A DNA stretch of 18,681 nucleotides, taken from Streptomyces regalis (GTDB lineage: Bacteria; Actinomycetota; Actinomycetes; Streptomycetales; Streptomycetaceae). The notes under the pieces were generated by a model. It was not told the DNA's origin. It saw nothing but the letters and a program-made list of their open reading frames with translations, and did no database searches. Each line of letters starts with the position of its first letter. Position 1 is the stretch's first letter. Location: positions 1 through 18,681 of the forward strand of contig NZ_LLZG01000050.1 in assembly GCF_001509475.1 (NCBI RefSeq). Reading direction: 5' to 3'. The translations under genes were made by a program, and so were the position numbers. Of the stretch, positions 8,127 to 16,171 are shown in pieces.

Positions 8127-8596
8127 GTTCCTCCGATGAGTCGTTCCATCAGGCGGGTGGCCATCACGGCACCCACCAACCGGGCCTGGTCGCCGGCGCT
8201 TTCAACGACGGCAACCAAAGGACTGTGCGTTCGCGCCATGAGGGCCGCGATGTGCGTCACGCTTGCGTCCGGTCCGACCGTCGGCGGCCGGACCCTGTGA
8301 CGCGGCAGTAACTCGGCCACTGTGAGCCCGGTGAGTCTCTCCGGTGCCTCGTGGAGGTCCCAGTCGTCCGACCCGCTGGCGAACAGCGGGTCCGCCAGCG
8401 CGTACGAGGGCAGGAGCCGCCCGATGAGCTGCGATCCGGCCACCGCCGCGTAGAGCCGCCCGTCACGGTCGACGACCAGCAGCGCGGGCAGCTTTTGCTC
8501 GGCCGGCAGGAGGGCTGCGTCGGTGGCGTCGTCGTCGGTGGACACGTAGGGACAGGGCTCGGCGAGTTCATGGGCCGACACGGCTGGCCTCTTCAT
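8123..8596 (-). CDS. CBS-domain protein between antiporter and permease
   Basis: A 157-residue protein with two CBS motifs. CBS1 covers ELAEPCPYVSTDDDATDAAL to GSQLIGRLLPSY. CBS2 covers TVAELLPRHRVRPPTVGPDA to LVGAVMATRLMERLI. It probably senses an adenine nucleotide and modulates one of the two transporters it is coupled to. The ATG at 8596 overlaps the antiporter TGA as ATGA. An alternative GTG at 8581, five codons in, has GAGG seven bases upstream. It may be the ancestral start, because the ATG exists only owing to a perfect 25-bp tandem duplication (8567-8616) spanning this junction. The stop overlaps the permease GTG. It is a paralogue of the CBS gene at 3946-4446. Confidence 0.88.
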   Translation of the reverse strand: MKRPAVSAHELAEPCPYVSTDDDATDAALLPAEQKLPALLVVDRDGRLYAAVAGSQLIGRLLPSYALADPLFASGSDDWDLHEAPERLTGLTVAELLPRHRVRPPTVGPDASVTHIAALMARTHSPLVAVVESAGDQARLVGAVMATRLMERLIGGT

Positions 8597-8616
8597 GGGC
8601 CGACACGGCTGGCCTC
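8567..8616. repeat. Perfect 25-bp tandem duplication
   Basis: Bases 8567-8591 and 8592-8616 are identical, beginning TTCATGGGCC and ending GCTGGCCTC. The duplicated unit carries the end of the antiporter gene and the start signals of the CBS gene. Since 25 is not a multiple of three, the second copy changes which start codon is in frame with the CBS protein. Confidence 0.95.
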
Positions 8617-9828
8617 CTTGGTGGTACGGGAGGTCTCGTCGTCGCTGGGTACGCCGGCGATGTCCTCGACGTGGAAGAGGCGGGCGATCGGCACGTCGGT
8701 CGAGCTGTGCGCGATGATCGAGAAGGCGATGCACACGGCGATGAGCGTGAACGCCTCCTCGCCCTGCGGGATCCCTGCCTGCAGGACCAGCAGCCCGTAC
8801 ACCACCGAGGCGAAGCCCTTCGGGCCGAACCAGGCGGCGACCAGCTTCTCCTGCCGGGTGAAGCGCGTCCCCAGCAGCGACAGCAGCAGCGAGGCCGGCC
8901 GGATCAGCACGATGGCCAGGACGACGGCGACGTAGCCGCCGAAGGACAGGTCGCCGAACAGCGCCGGCGTCAGCAGCGCGCCGAACACCAGCAGGGCCGC
9001 AAACTTGGCCAGCTCGGCCAGCGCCTCGCCGAGCGGCTCGAACGCCTCCTTCGCCTCCAGGGAGCGGGCGGTGAGCACTGCGCCCGCGGAGAACGCGGCG
9101 AGGTAGGGGTTGGCGTGCGTCAGGTGGCACAGCGCGTACAGGGTCACGCCGATTGCCAGCGGCAGCAGCGGCTGCAGCTTGGGCTCGGCGCCCAGCAGCC
9201 GGAACCGGACGAGCTCGATCACCACGAACGGGATGACGATGCCGAAGACCAGGCCGAGGAGAAGCTCCAGCGCGATCTTCCCGAAGTCGGCCTCGGCGTG
9301 CCCGGAGGTGGGCCCGGCCGCGGCGATGAGGATGAGCACGACCGGCAGGGCGAGCCCGTCGTTGATGCCGCTCTCCACGTTCAGCAGCTGCCGCAGCTTC
9401 GACGGGACCTCCTTGCGCCCGACGATCGCCGAGGCGAACACCGGGTCGGTCGGTGCCAGCACAGCACCGACCAGGAAGGACGTGGTCCAGTCCAGGCCCA
9501 CCAGGAAGTGCGTGATCAGCGCCATCCCGACGAACGCCAGCGGCATGCCGAGCCCGAGCGCGCGGGCCGGGTTCCGCCAGTTCTCGCGCAGCTTCGGGAA
9601 GGAGACGTGCATGCCGTCGGTGAACAGCACGGCGAACAGCGCCAAGTCGGCCGTCACGGACACGATCTCGCTGTCCGGCGTGATGTGGATCAGGCCCAGG
9701 AAGCCGTCACTGACGAGCGCGCCGCCGACCAGGAAGAGGAAGGAGGTCGACAATACGGTTCGGGCCGCCAGGCCCGACAACAGCACCGCTATCAACAGCG
9801 CGACGCCGAACACCACCACGAGCACCAT
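8593..9828 (-). CDS. Cation:proton antiporter (CPA family, Na+(K+)/H+ exchanger)
   Basis: A 411-residue integral membrane protein with about 12 hydrophobic segments, expected to exchange Na+ or K+ for H+ across the cytoplasmic membrane. Diagnostic motifs are APTDP (residues 125-129) and ESGINDG (152-158) in the ion-binding core, plus a Gly/Ala-rich helix NPYLAAFSAGAVLTARSLEA and the late FGPKGFASVVYGLLVLQAGI block, all typical of Na+/H+ exchangers. A short cytoplasmic tail of about 30 residues follows the last helix, with no TrkA-C domain; regulation may instead come from the CBS and NAD-binding neighbours. The ATG at 9828 directly precedes the first helix; the upstream ribosome site is weak (GGGGCTGGG). 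It is the first gene of the leftward operon. Confidence 0.92.
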   Translation of the reverse strand: MVLVVVFGVALLIAVLLSGLAARTVLSTSFLFLVGGALVSDGFLGLIHITPDSEIVSVTADLALFAVLFTDGMHVSFPKLRENWRNPARALGLGMPLAFVGMALITHFLVGLDWTTSFLVGAVLAPTDPVFASAIVGRKEVPSKLRQLLNVESGINDGLALPVVLILIAAAGPTSGHAEADFGKIALELLLGLVFGIVIPFVVIELVRFRLLGAEPKLQPLLPLAIGVTLYALCHLTHANPYLAAFSAGAVLTARSLEAKEAFEPLGEALAELAKFAALLVFGALLTPALFGDLSFGGYVAVVLAIVLIRPASLLLSLLGTRFTRQEKLVAAWFGPKGFASVVYGLLVLQAGIPQGEEAFTLIAVCIAFSIIAHSSTDVPIARLFHVEDIAGVPSDDETSRTTKEASRVGP

Positions 9829-9959
9829 GGCCCAGCCCCGATCGGAGAGAGAGTGATCCCTTGCTCGCCGACCAGGCTTCCCGGCACACCGGAGGGAACC
9901 TTACCTGTTCTTGATGCGTCTTTGACAGATCACTAGCGGGCACCGCAGTGAGGCGGTCC

Positions 9960-9976
9960 TTGCCGGATTCCGGCAA
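9960..9976. promoter_or_regulatory. Inverted repeat upstream of antiporter operon (possible operator)
   Basis: Perfect 7-bp arms TTGCCGG (9960-9966) and CCGGCAA (9970-9976) around ATT, 132 bp upstream of the antiporter ATG. A second, smaller inverted repeat follows at 9997-10009 (CCGGT-CAA-ACCGG). The compact symmetry suits a dimeric regulator, but no regulator gene is adjacent. Confidence 0.35.
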
Positions 9977-10123
9977 TCTACGAGCCGAGGTGCGTACCGG
10001 TCAAACCGGAATCATGGACGGGGCGGCGACGGGTCGACCGGAGAGGCGATGGGGACAGAGCGGACATGGGCTGACTGCCTCCCGACAGCCCTATGAGCCT
10101 CGCGCACCAGGCAGGGCGGGACG

Positions 10124-10151
10124 GCGTCTGCCGCCTGCCTTCGGCAGACGC
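10124..10151. terminator. Strong hairpin, possible terminator
   Basis: Perfect 10-bp stem GCGTCTGCCG (10124-10133) / CGGCAGACGC (10142-10151) with an 8-base loop. There is no T-tract on either strand, which is common for Streptomyces terminators. It lies just downstream of the leftward aldehyde dehydrogenase remnant and would fit as the terminator of that old gene. Confidence 0.45.
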
Positions 10152-10213
10152 AGACGCAGTGTGGCGTCCGGCGCGGACCATGTCGTCGTCCACCTTTCGG
10201 GAGAGATAGCGAC

Positions 10214-10740
10214 CTGGGGCATCTCGGCGACCAGCGGGGTGTGGGTGTTGATCCACACGCAGCCGAAGTCCGGCTTTCTGGACATGCGCATCGCGCGTGC
10301 GTGGCCGAACACCTCGTTCTGGATGATCTCGTCGTCCTGCTTGAAGCCGGAGACGACGGTGGAAGCGTAGAAGTAGCCTTGTTGCCGACGCGGTGGCCGC
10401 CTGCTCGATCTTGGCGTGGGCGGGCAGACGCTCGATGAAGCCGGAGACCTGCGTGCGCCGGCTGGCGTTGTCGAGCGGTCCGTACAGCGCGCCCGGTCGT
10501 CGGGCCGACCGGTCTTCGTGCCGGTGGCGGCCCACGCCGGTGCCGTCACGAACTCGTCGTGGACCGACTCTGTACGAGGACGCGGGTCGCGGCCGTGCAG
10601 TCCTGGCCGGCGTTGAAGAACCCGGCCACCGAGATGCCCTCGACGGCCCGGGCGATGTCGGCGTCGGCGAAGACGACGACGGGGGCCTTGCCGCCCAACT
10701 CCGCGCCGGCGGACCGCACCACATCGCGATCACCGTGGAT
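10214..10740 (-). pseudogene. Aldehyde dehydrogenase remnant (aminobutyraldehyde dehydrogenase-like)
   Basis: Pieces of an NAD-dependent aldehyde dehydrogenase lie in different minus-strand frames. AELGGKAPVVVFADADIARA carries the catalytic Glu region. FFNAGQDCTAATRVLV carries the catalytic Cys. These are followed by YGPLDNASRRTQVSGFIERL and PAHAKIEQAA, then GYFYASTVVSGFKQDDEIIQ with NEVFG joined directly to HARAMRMSRKPDFGCVWINT and HTPLVAEMP. In intact relatives of the gamma-aminobutyraldehyde dehydrogenase type about 30 residues separate NEVFG from HARAMRM, so there is an internal deletion besides two frameshifts. The N-terminal half is absent, and similarity ends at 10214 before the normal C-terminus. 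It is non-functional. It abuts the GH62 fragment. Confidence 0.75.
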
Positions 10741-10747
10741 CGGGCGG

Positions 10748-11223
10748 TCAGCGCTGCAGGGTGAGGACGCCCGGCCGGTACGGCAGTTGCTCGTAGGGGG
10801 TGGTCCACGGTGTGCCGGGGTCCCTGCCCTGGTAGAGGAACTGCAGATTGCAGGGGTCGATGGTCATGGTCTGGTCGGGGTTGTTGCGGAACAGGTCACC
10901 GTGGCTGATGTCGTTGGTCCAGGTGGCACCGCTGTTGGCCTTGCCCGCGAAGGGGTTGTTCTCGCTGGCGGCCTGCGGGGTCCACGAACCGCTCAGGCTG
11001 GAGGCCGTGAACGAGCGGAAGTAGCGCCCGTTCGCACCCTTCGCCTCAACGATCACGAGGTACTGGTTCTGGCCCTGGACCTTGTAGACCTGAACCGCCT
11101 CGAACAGGTTGTCTTCCGTGTCGCTCATGATCGTCGTGTACGGGGAGCCGAAGCTGGCCGGGAAGTTCCCGATCGGCATGCTCGCCCGGTAGATCTTGCC
11201 GTTGTCACCGGCGAAGAACAGGG
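10748..11223 (-). pseudogene. GH62 alpha-L-arabinofuranosidase, 3' fragment
   Basis: The C-terminal part of a secreted glycoside hydrolase family 62 enzyme, which removes arabinose from arabinoxylan. Similarity starts at about 11223 with [20 protein letters not shown] and runs through [37 protein letters not shown] and [20 protein letters not shown] to [17 protein letters not shown] and the natural end RPGVLTLQR. The frame is intact from the first internal ATG (11179), giving 143 residues, but the signal peptide, most of the beta-propeller and the catalytic N-terminal part are missing. The break at about 11223 is 33 bp from the left transposon end, so the truncation predates or is separate from that insertion. 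No activity is expected. Confidence 0.82.
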
Positions 11224-11250
11224 TTCAGGGCGATAGAAAGCTCGAACCGC

Positions 11251-11255
11251 GTGAC
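11251..11255. repeat. 5-bp target-site duplication, left copy (GTGAC)
   Basis: GTGAC directly precedes the left 38-bp terminal repeat, and GTGAC directly follows the right one at 17969-17973, in direct orientation. Five-base duplications are the rule for the Tn3 family. Confidence 0.85.
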
Positions 11256-11293
11256 GGGGTGCCGGTAAGAACCCTGTCACCAACCGCAAACGG
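11256..11293 (+). repeat. Left terminal inverted repeat (38 bp)
   Basis: Begins GGGGTGCCGGTAAG and ends CCGCAAACGG. It differs from the right repeat at positions 17, 27 and 38 only. The GGGG outer end and 38-bp length are canonical for Tn3 elements. Confidence 0.93.
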
Positions 11294-11382
11294 CGGTGAT
11301 CTTGCGCGGGTGTCACCCGTGTGGGTGGGTCCGGGGTCGTACAGCTGCGCGGGGTGATGCCCCGAGAGGGCGATCGGCGACC

Positions 11383-14300
11383 GTGGCCCGTACCCCTTTG
11401 GACCTGGACGACCTGGTCGAGCACTGGACGCTGTTGAAGGACGAGCAGGGGCTCGTGTCCGGCAAGCGCGGTGCGACGCGACTGGGCTTCGCCGTGTTGC
11501 TGAAGTTCTATACGCAGTACGGCCGGTTTCCCCCGGGGCCGGTTCGAATTGCCGGGCGAGGCGGTGGAGTTCGTCGCCCGGCAGGTGCAGGTACCCGCCG
11601 CCGAGCTGGACGTGTACGAGTGGAGCGGCCGGACGGTCGAGTACCACCGTTCGCAGATCCGCGGGCACCTGGGCTTTCGTGAGTGCAGCGTCGCGGACGC
11701 GGAGAAGCTGACCGGCTGGCTCGCCGAGCACGTTGCGTGCAAGGAGCGGCGGCCGGAGCAGGTGCGGGTGGAACTGCTGGCTCGCTGCCGGACGGAGAGC
11801 ATTGAGCCGCCGACTCCGGGGCGGTGCGACCGGATCGTGGGCGCCGCGCTGCGAGTGTCCGAGGAGACGCTGACGGCGAGGATCTCGGCGCGGCTCACGG
11901 TGGAGAGCACGGAGCGGAAGGTCCTCTTGGTCGCCGGCGCCGACCAAGAGGACGGCGCTGCACCTGGTGAAGCCGGTACCGGTGAGGGTGAGGACGGCCC
12001 GCCGGCCCTGGGGAAGATCAAGGAGGCTCCGGGCAACGTGAGCCTGGAGACGATGCTCACCGAGATCGACAAGCTGCTCGCGGTCCGGGCGGTCGGGTTG
12101 CCGGCAGACCTGTTCGCCGATGTCGCCCCCAAGGTGGTGGCCGGATGGCGGGCGCGGGCCGCGGTGGCGTCGCCCTCCCATCTGCGCACTCACCCGCTGC
12201 CGCTGCGGGTGACGCTGCTGGCCGCGCTGCTGCACGAGCGCGAGCGGGAGATCACGGACACGTTGGTGGAGCTGCTGATCTCCACGGTCCACCGGATCGG
12301 AGCGCGGGCGGAGAGGAAGGTCACCGAGCAGCTGGTCAACGCGTTCAAGAAGGTGTCGGGCAAGGAGAACATCCTCTTCAAGCTCGCCGATGCGTCGATC
12401 GGCGAGCCGGAGGGCACGGTCCGCGAGGTCGTCTACCCCGCGGTGTCGGGCGGTGAGCAGACGCTGCGGTAGCTGGTCCACGAGTTCAAGACCCGCGGCC
12501 CGGTCTACCGGCGCACGGTGCAGACCACCTTGAAGGCGTCGTACACCAACCACTACCGGCGCGGGCTGATCAGGCTGCTGGACGTGCTGGAGTTCCGCTC
12601 GTCCAACCACGCCCACCGGCCGGTGATCGAGGCGTTGGCGCTGGTGGCCCGGTACGCGGCGGCGGGCAACACCACGTACTACCCGCTGGGCGAGACCGTG
12701 CCGGTGCACAAGGCGATGGGCGGGGACTGGGCCGAGGTCGTGCACCGCACCGACAAGCGGGGCCGGCGCCGGGTGGTGCGCATGGTCTACGAGGTCGTCG
12801 CTTTCCAGGCCCTGCGCGACCAGCTCAAGTGCAAGGAGATCTGGGTGGTCGGCGCCGACAAGTGGCGCAACCCCGATGAGGACCTGCCCCAGGACTTCGC
12901 CGAGCGGCGCGAGGAGAACTACCGCGAGCTGCGCAAGCCGCTGGACCCGCAGGTCTTCGTCGACGAGCTGCGCGAGCAGATGACCACCGAACTGACGCTG
13001 CTGAACGGTGGGATGCCGCGCTTGAGCTGGCTGGACATCGCCGAGCGGAAGTCCGGGGCGATCCGGCTGACCCCTGCGGAGGCCCAGACCGAGCCGAAGA
13101 ACCTGCGCAGGATCAAGGGCGAGGTACAGCGTCGGTGGGGCATCGTGCCGCTCATCGACATGCTCAAAGAGGCAGTGCTGCGAACCGGCTGCCTGGACGC
13201 GGTCACCTCTGTCTCCGGCGGTGGCTCCCTCTCTGCGGAGGTCCTGGCCGAGCGCCTGCTGCTGGTGATCTACGCCTACGGAACGAACACCGGGATCAAG
13301 GCCGTCGCCTCCGGCGGCCAAGGCCACACCGAGGACGAACTGCGCTACGTGCGGCGCCGGTACCTGTCCGCCGAGGCCGCCCGTGCCATCGCCATCCAGA
13401 TCGCGAGCGCCACCTTCGCCGCCCGCAGCACCGAGCTGTGGGGCCAGGGCTCGACCGCGGTCGCCTCCGACTCCACACACGTGCGCGCCTACGACCAGAA
13501 CTTGTTCACCGAGTGGCACTCGCGCTACGGCGGCCGCGGGGTGCTCATCTACTGGCACGTGGAGAAGAAGTCCCTGACCATCCACTCCCAGCTGATCAAC
13601 TGCACGGCCTCCGAGGTCGCCGCGATGGTCGAGGGAGCCATGCGGCACGGCACCACCATGGACGTCGAGGCCAACTACACGGACTCGCATGGCCAGTCGG
13701 AAATCGGGTTCGGCATCACGAGGCTGCTGAACTTCGACCTGCCGCCGCGTATCAAGCGGATCAACAAGGTGAAGCTGTACCGGCCCGTGGCAGGTGACCC
13801 TGACGCCTACCCGCGGCTCACCCCGGCGCTCACCCGCCCGATCCGCTGGGAACTCATCGCCCAGCAGTACGACCAGATGATCAAGTACGCGACCGCGATC
13901 CGGACCCGCACCGCGTCCACCGAGGCGATCCTGCGGCGCTTCACCCGAAACGCCTCTCACCCCACCTACGCGGCGATGCTGGAGGTCGGCCGTGCCCAGA
14001 AGACCATCTTCGTGGCCCGCTACCTGCGGCTGAGGAACCTCCAGCGGGAGATCGAGGAGGGCCTGAACGTCATGGAGTCCTCCAACGGAGCGAACTCCGT
14101 GATCGCCTACGGCAAGGGCGGGGAGATCGCCTCGAACCGGCGCGACGAGCAGGAGATGTTCGTGCTGTGCCTGCGCATCCTGCAATCCGCCCTCGTCTAC
14201 GTGAACACCCTCATGCTCCAGGACGTCCTCGGCGAACCGGAGTGGGCGGACCTCCTCACACCCGCCGACCGGCGGGGCCTGACCCCGCTGTTCTGGTCCC

Positions 14301-14440
14301 ACGTACGCCCATACGGTGAGGTGAACCTCGACATGGGAGCCCGCCTCAACCTCGCTGCGGCTTCCGTACCGGGGCCCCGGGCCCCGGGCGACCAGACCGC
14401 GCGATCCATCGTGGAAGAACATGCGGGTGGGGATGACTGA
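11383..14440 (+). pseudogene. tnpA: Tn3-family transposase (DDE), two lesions
   Basis: Joined across its lesions the gene encodes about 1,018 residues, the usual size for Tn3 TnpA. It starts at GTG 11383 (ARTPLDLDDLVEHWTLLKDE) in frame 1. At the T3-C5-G4 run at 11527-11538 an extra base shifts it to frame 2, where PGEAVEFVARQVQVPAAELD continues. An in-frame TAG at 12470-12472 follows SGGEQTLR, after which LVHEFKTRGPVYRR and the whole C-terminal half (12518-14440, 640 residues) remain open. The DDE core is present: Asp in VASDSTHV (codon 13469), Asp in YTDSHGQSEIGFG (13682), and Glu in EEGLNVMESSNGAN (about 14075). Either lesion could be a sequencing error, the first being in a homopolymer. 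As read, no full-length protein can be made. Confidence 0.9.
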
Positions 14441-14452
14441 CGTCCCCTCCTG

Positions 14453-14478
14453 GCGCGGCCGGGCCGCAACAGCCGCGC
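14453..14478. terminator. Possible bidirectional terminator between convergent genes
   Basis: 7-bp arms GCGCGGC (14453-14459) and GCCGCGC (14472-14478) with a 12-base loop, in the 73-bp gap between the convergent transposase and threonine aldolase stops. No T-tract. Position is the main support. Confidence 0.35.
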
Positions 14479-14513
14479 GCTGAGCAGGCCGTTGGGCGGG
14501 TCCGGCCCGGCGG

Positions 14514-15575
14514 TCAGCGGGTGTGGCGGCGGACCGCGTCGAGGAGCTGGTCGATGTCTTCGAAGGTGTGGGAGAAGGAGGTGACGAACCGGACGATGCC
14601 CGGTGCCCAGCGGTCGTGGTAGAAGGTGTAACCCTCCGCGAGGAGCCCTTCGGTTGCCTGCTGAGGCAGGCGGCAGAAGAGGATGTTGGCCTGCGGGCTG
14701 CCCAGGAGTTCGGTGCCGGGGATGGCCTTGAGGCCGTCGCCGAGCCGGGTCGCCATCGTGTTGGCCTGGCGGGCGTTGCGCAGCCACAGACCGTCGGCGA
14801 GGTAGGCGTCGAGCTGGGCGGCGTGGAAGCGCGTCTTGGAGGCGAGCTGGCCGGCGCGCTTGGCACGGAAGGCGAGTTCGGTGGCCAGTACGGGGTCGAA
14901 GGAGACGATGGCGTCGGCGGTCATCGCGCCGTTCTTGGTGGCCCCGAAGGACAGCACGTCGATGCCGGCCTTCCAGGTCATCTCGGCCGGGGTGGCGCCG
15001 AGATGCTCCAGGGCGTTGGCGAAGCGCGCGCCGTCCATGTGGACGCGCAGGCCCGCGTCCTTGGCAATGGTGGCCAGACGGCGGATCTCGTCGAGGGTGT
15101 AGACGCTGCCGCTCTCCGTGGCCTGGCTGATGCTCACCACCGTCGGCTGCACGCTGTGCACGTCACCGGCCTTGCGGCGCACCGCCTCGTGGAGCGCGTC
15201 GGGGTCGATCTTGCTGTCGTCGCCGGGGACGGTGACGAGTTTGGCGCCGCCTGTGAAGAACTCCGGCGCGCCGCATTCGTCGTTGTTGATGTGACTGTTC
15301 GGGTGGCACAGCACGCTGCCCCAGGGTGGGGTCAGGGCGGCCAGGCCCAGGCAGTTCGCGGCGGTTCCGGTGGAGACCGGGAAGACGTCGACGTCCCGTT
15401 CGAAGGTCTCGCTCAGCTGGCGACGGACGCTGCCGGTGAAGGGGTCGTTGCCGTACGGGAGGGCGTGCCCGGCCGCCGACGCGGGGACAGCCTGCGCTAT
15501 TTCGGGCGAGGCGCCCGCCATGTTGTCGCTGATGAAGGCCCGACTGGAGGGGATGACGTCGGTGGTGGTGCTCAT
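14514..15575 (-). CDS. Low-specificity threonine aldolase (PLP-dependent)
   Basis: A 353-residue cytoplasmic fold-type I PLP enzyme of the threonine aldolase / beta-eliminating lyase family, expected to cleave threonine or allo-threonine (and other beta-hydroxy amino acids) to glycine and an aldehyde. Family landmarks are FISDNMAGASPEI at the start (with G-N in place of the usual YGNDP at 41-45), the cofactor phosphate region VSTGTAANCLGL (68-79), HMDGARFANA (179-188) with the PLP-contacting Asp, and SFGATKNGAM (209-218) with the Schiff-base Lys K214. Length is normal. The ATG at 15575 has AAGGGA eight bases upstream. It is the last gene of the passenger operon, 17 bp after the XRE-cupin stop. 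No frame damage is seen, unlike the transposase. Stereo- and substrate preference cannot be read from sequence. Confidence 0.92.
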   Translation of the reverse strand: MSTTTDVIPSSRAFISDNMAGASPEIAQAVPASAAGHALPYGNDPFTGSVRRQLSETFERDVDVFPVSTGTAANCLGLAALTPPWGSVLCHPNSHINNDECGAPEFFTGGAKLVTVPGDDSKIDPDALHEAVRRKAGDVHSVQPTVVSISQATESGSVYTLDEIRRLATIAKDAGLRVHMDGARFANALEHLGATPAEMTWKAGIDVLSFGATKNGAMTADAIVSFDPVLATELAFRAKRAGQLASKTRFHAAQLDAYLADGLWLRNARQANTMATRLGDGLKAIPGTELLGSPQANILFCRLPQQATEGLLAEGYTFYHDRWAPGIVRFVTSFSHTFEDIDQLLDAVRRHTR

Positions 15576-15592
15576 GGGTGGGGTCCCTTGGC

Positions 15593-16171
15593 TCAGGTGC
15601 TGATGGGGGAGGCGAAGACGACGGTGATGTCCACTGCCTCGGTGCCGGTGCGGTAGAAGTGGGGGGCGTCGCCGGCGAAGGCGAGCATGTCGCCGGGGCC
15701 CAGGTCCTGCGGGGCATCGACCGGCCCGGCGGTCACGTGCCCGGCGGCGATGAGCAGGTGCTCGATCGTGCCGGTGGCGTGGGGGACGCCGGTCAGCTCC
15801 GTCTCGGGCGGGATGCGCAGCCGCCAGATCTCCAGGCTGTTGCCGCTGCTGATGCGGCGCAGCAGCTCCCGGGCGACCTCGCCCGGTTCGGCGGGCGTGC
15901 CCGGCCGGTAGACCGGCCCGGTGTCGGCGTCGCGCGCCAGCAGGTCCGCGATGGGGATGCGCAGCGCGATGGCGATCGCGTCCAGGGTGTCGATCGTCGG
16001 GTTGCCCTTGCCCGCCTCCAGCTGCGACAGCGTGGCCTTGCTCAGCCCGGCGCGCCGGGCCATCTCCGCTGCGCTCATGCCGCGCTGCTGGCGGCGCAGA
16101 CGGATCTTCGCGCCGACCGCGGCTGCGGTACTGCTCACCGGCTGCCGGCCGGACCCAGACGGCGCGGCCAT
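15593..16171 (-). CDS. XRE-family regulator with C-terminal cupin domain
   Basis: A 192-residue one-component regulator. Residues 18-78 form an XRE helix-turn-helix (VGAKIRLRRQQRGMSAAEMA, then LSKATLSQLEAGKGNPTIDT). Residues about 125-190 form a small cupin barrel (EHLLIAAGHVTAGPVDA, GPGDMLAFAGDAPHFYR) that probably binds a small ligand. Regulators of this build often control adjacent amino-acid or amine metabolism genes. The ATG at 16171 overlaps the last base of the editing-protein TGA (TGATG) with GGAG seven bases upstream, so it is coupled to that gene. Autoregulation through the palindromes at 16886-16946 upstream of the operon is plausible. The ligand is unknown. Confidence 0.88.
   Translation of the reverse strand: MAAPSGSGRQPVSSTAAAVGAKIRLRRQQRGMSAAEMARRAGLSKATLSQLEAGKGNPTIDTLDAIAIALRIPIADLLARDADTGPVYRPGTPAEPGEVARELLRRISSGNSLEIWRLRIPPETELTGVPHATGTIEHLLIAAGHVTAGPVDAPQDLGPGDMLAFAGDAPHFYRTGTEAVDITVVFASPIST

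Larger units (their letters stand above)
9829..10213. other. Non-coding stretch upstream of antiporter operon
   Basis: About 385 bp with no frame that looks coding. It should contain the promoter of the antiporter operon, but no convincing -35/-10 pair is visible. Two short inverted repeats (9960-9976 and 9997-10009) and one strong hairpin (10124-10151) lie in it and are listed separately. Confidence 0.5.

Noticed and set aside
5991..8300. A 769-codon plus-strand open frame over the permease and NAD-binding region
   Set aside because: Antisense shadow of the membrane-protein codons, with low-complexity Asp/Gly/Gln/His repeats; the minus-strand permease is unmistakable.
8671..9936. A 421-codon plus-strand open frame over the antiporter
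   Set aside because: Antisense shadow rich in Gln/Arg/Asp with no motif; the minus strand encodes the antiporter.
9922..9944. TTGACA at 9922-9927 as a plus-strand promoter
   Set aside because: There is no acceptable -10 at 16-18 bases and no plus-strand gene downstream.
11240..11255. Terminal repeats longer than 38 bp, because GCTCG--CCGC also recurs at the right end
   Set aside because: The five bases next to GGGG are GTGAC in direct, not inverted, orientation on both sides, as expected for a target duplication; the outer symmetry is best explained by a palindromic target.
11225..14866. A 1,213-codon open frame on the minus strand across the transposase
   Set aside because: It is a shadow of the GC-rich transposase gene; composition is Val/Gly/His/Gln rich, there are no recognisable motifs, and the plus strand carries clear transposase homology.
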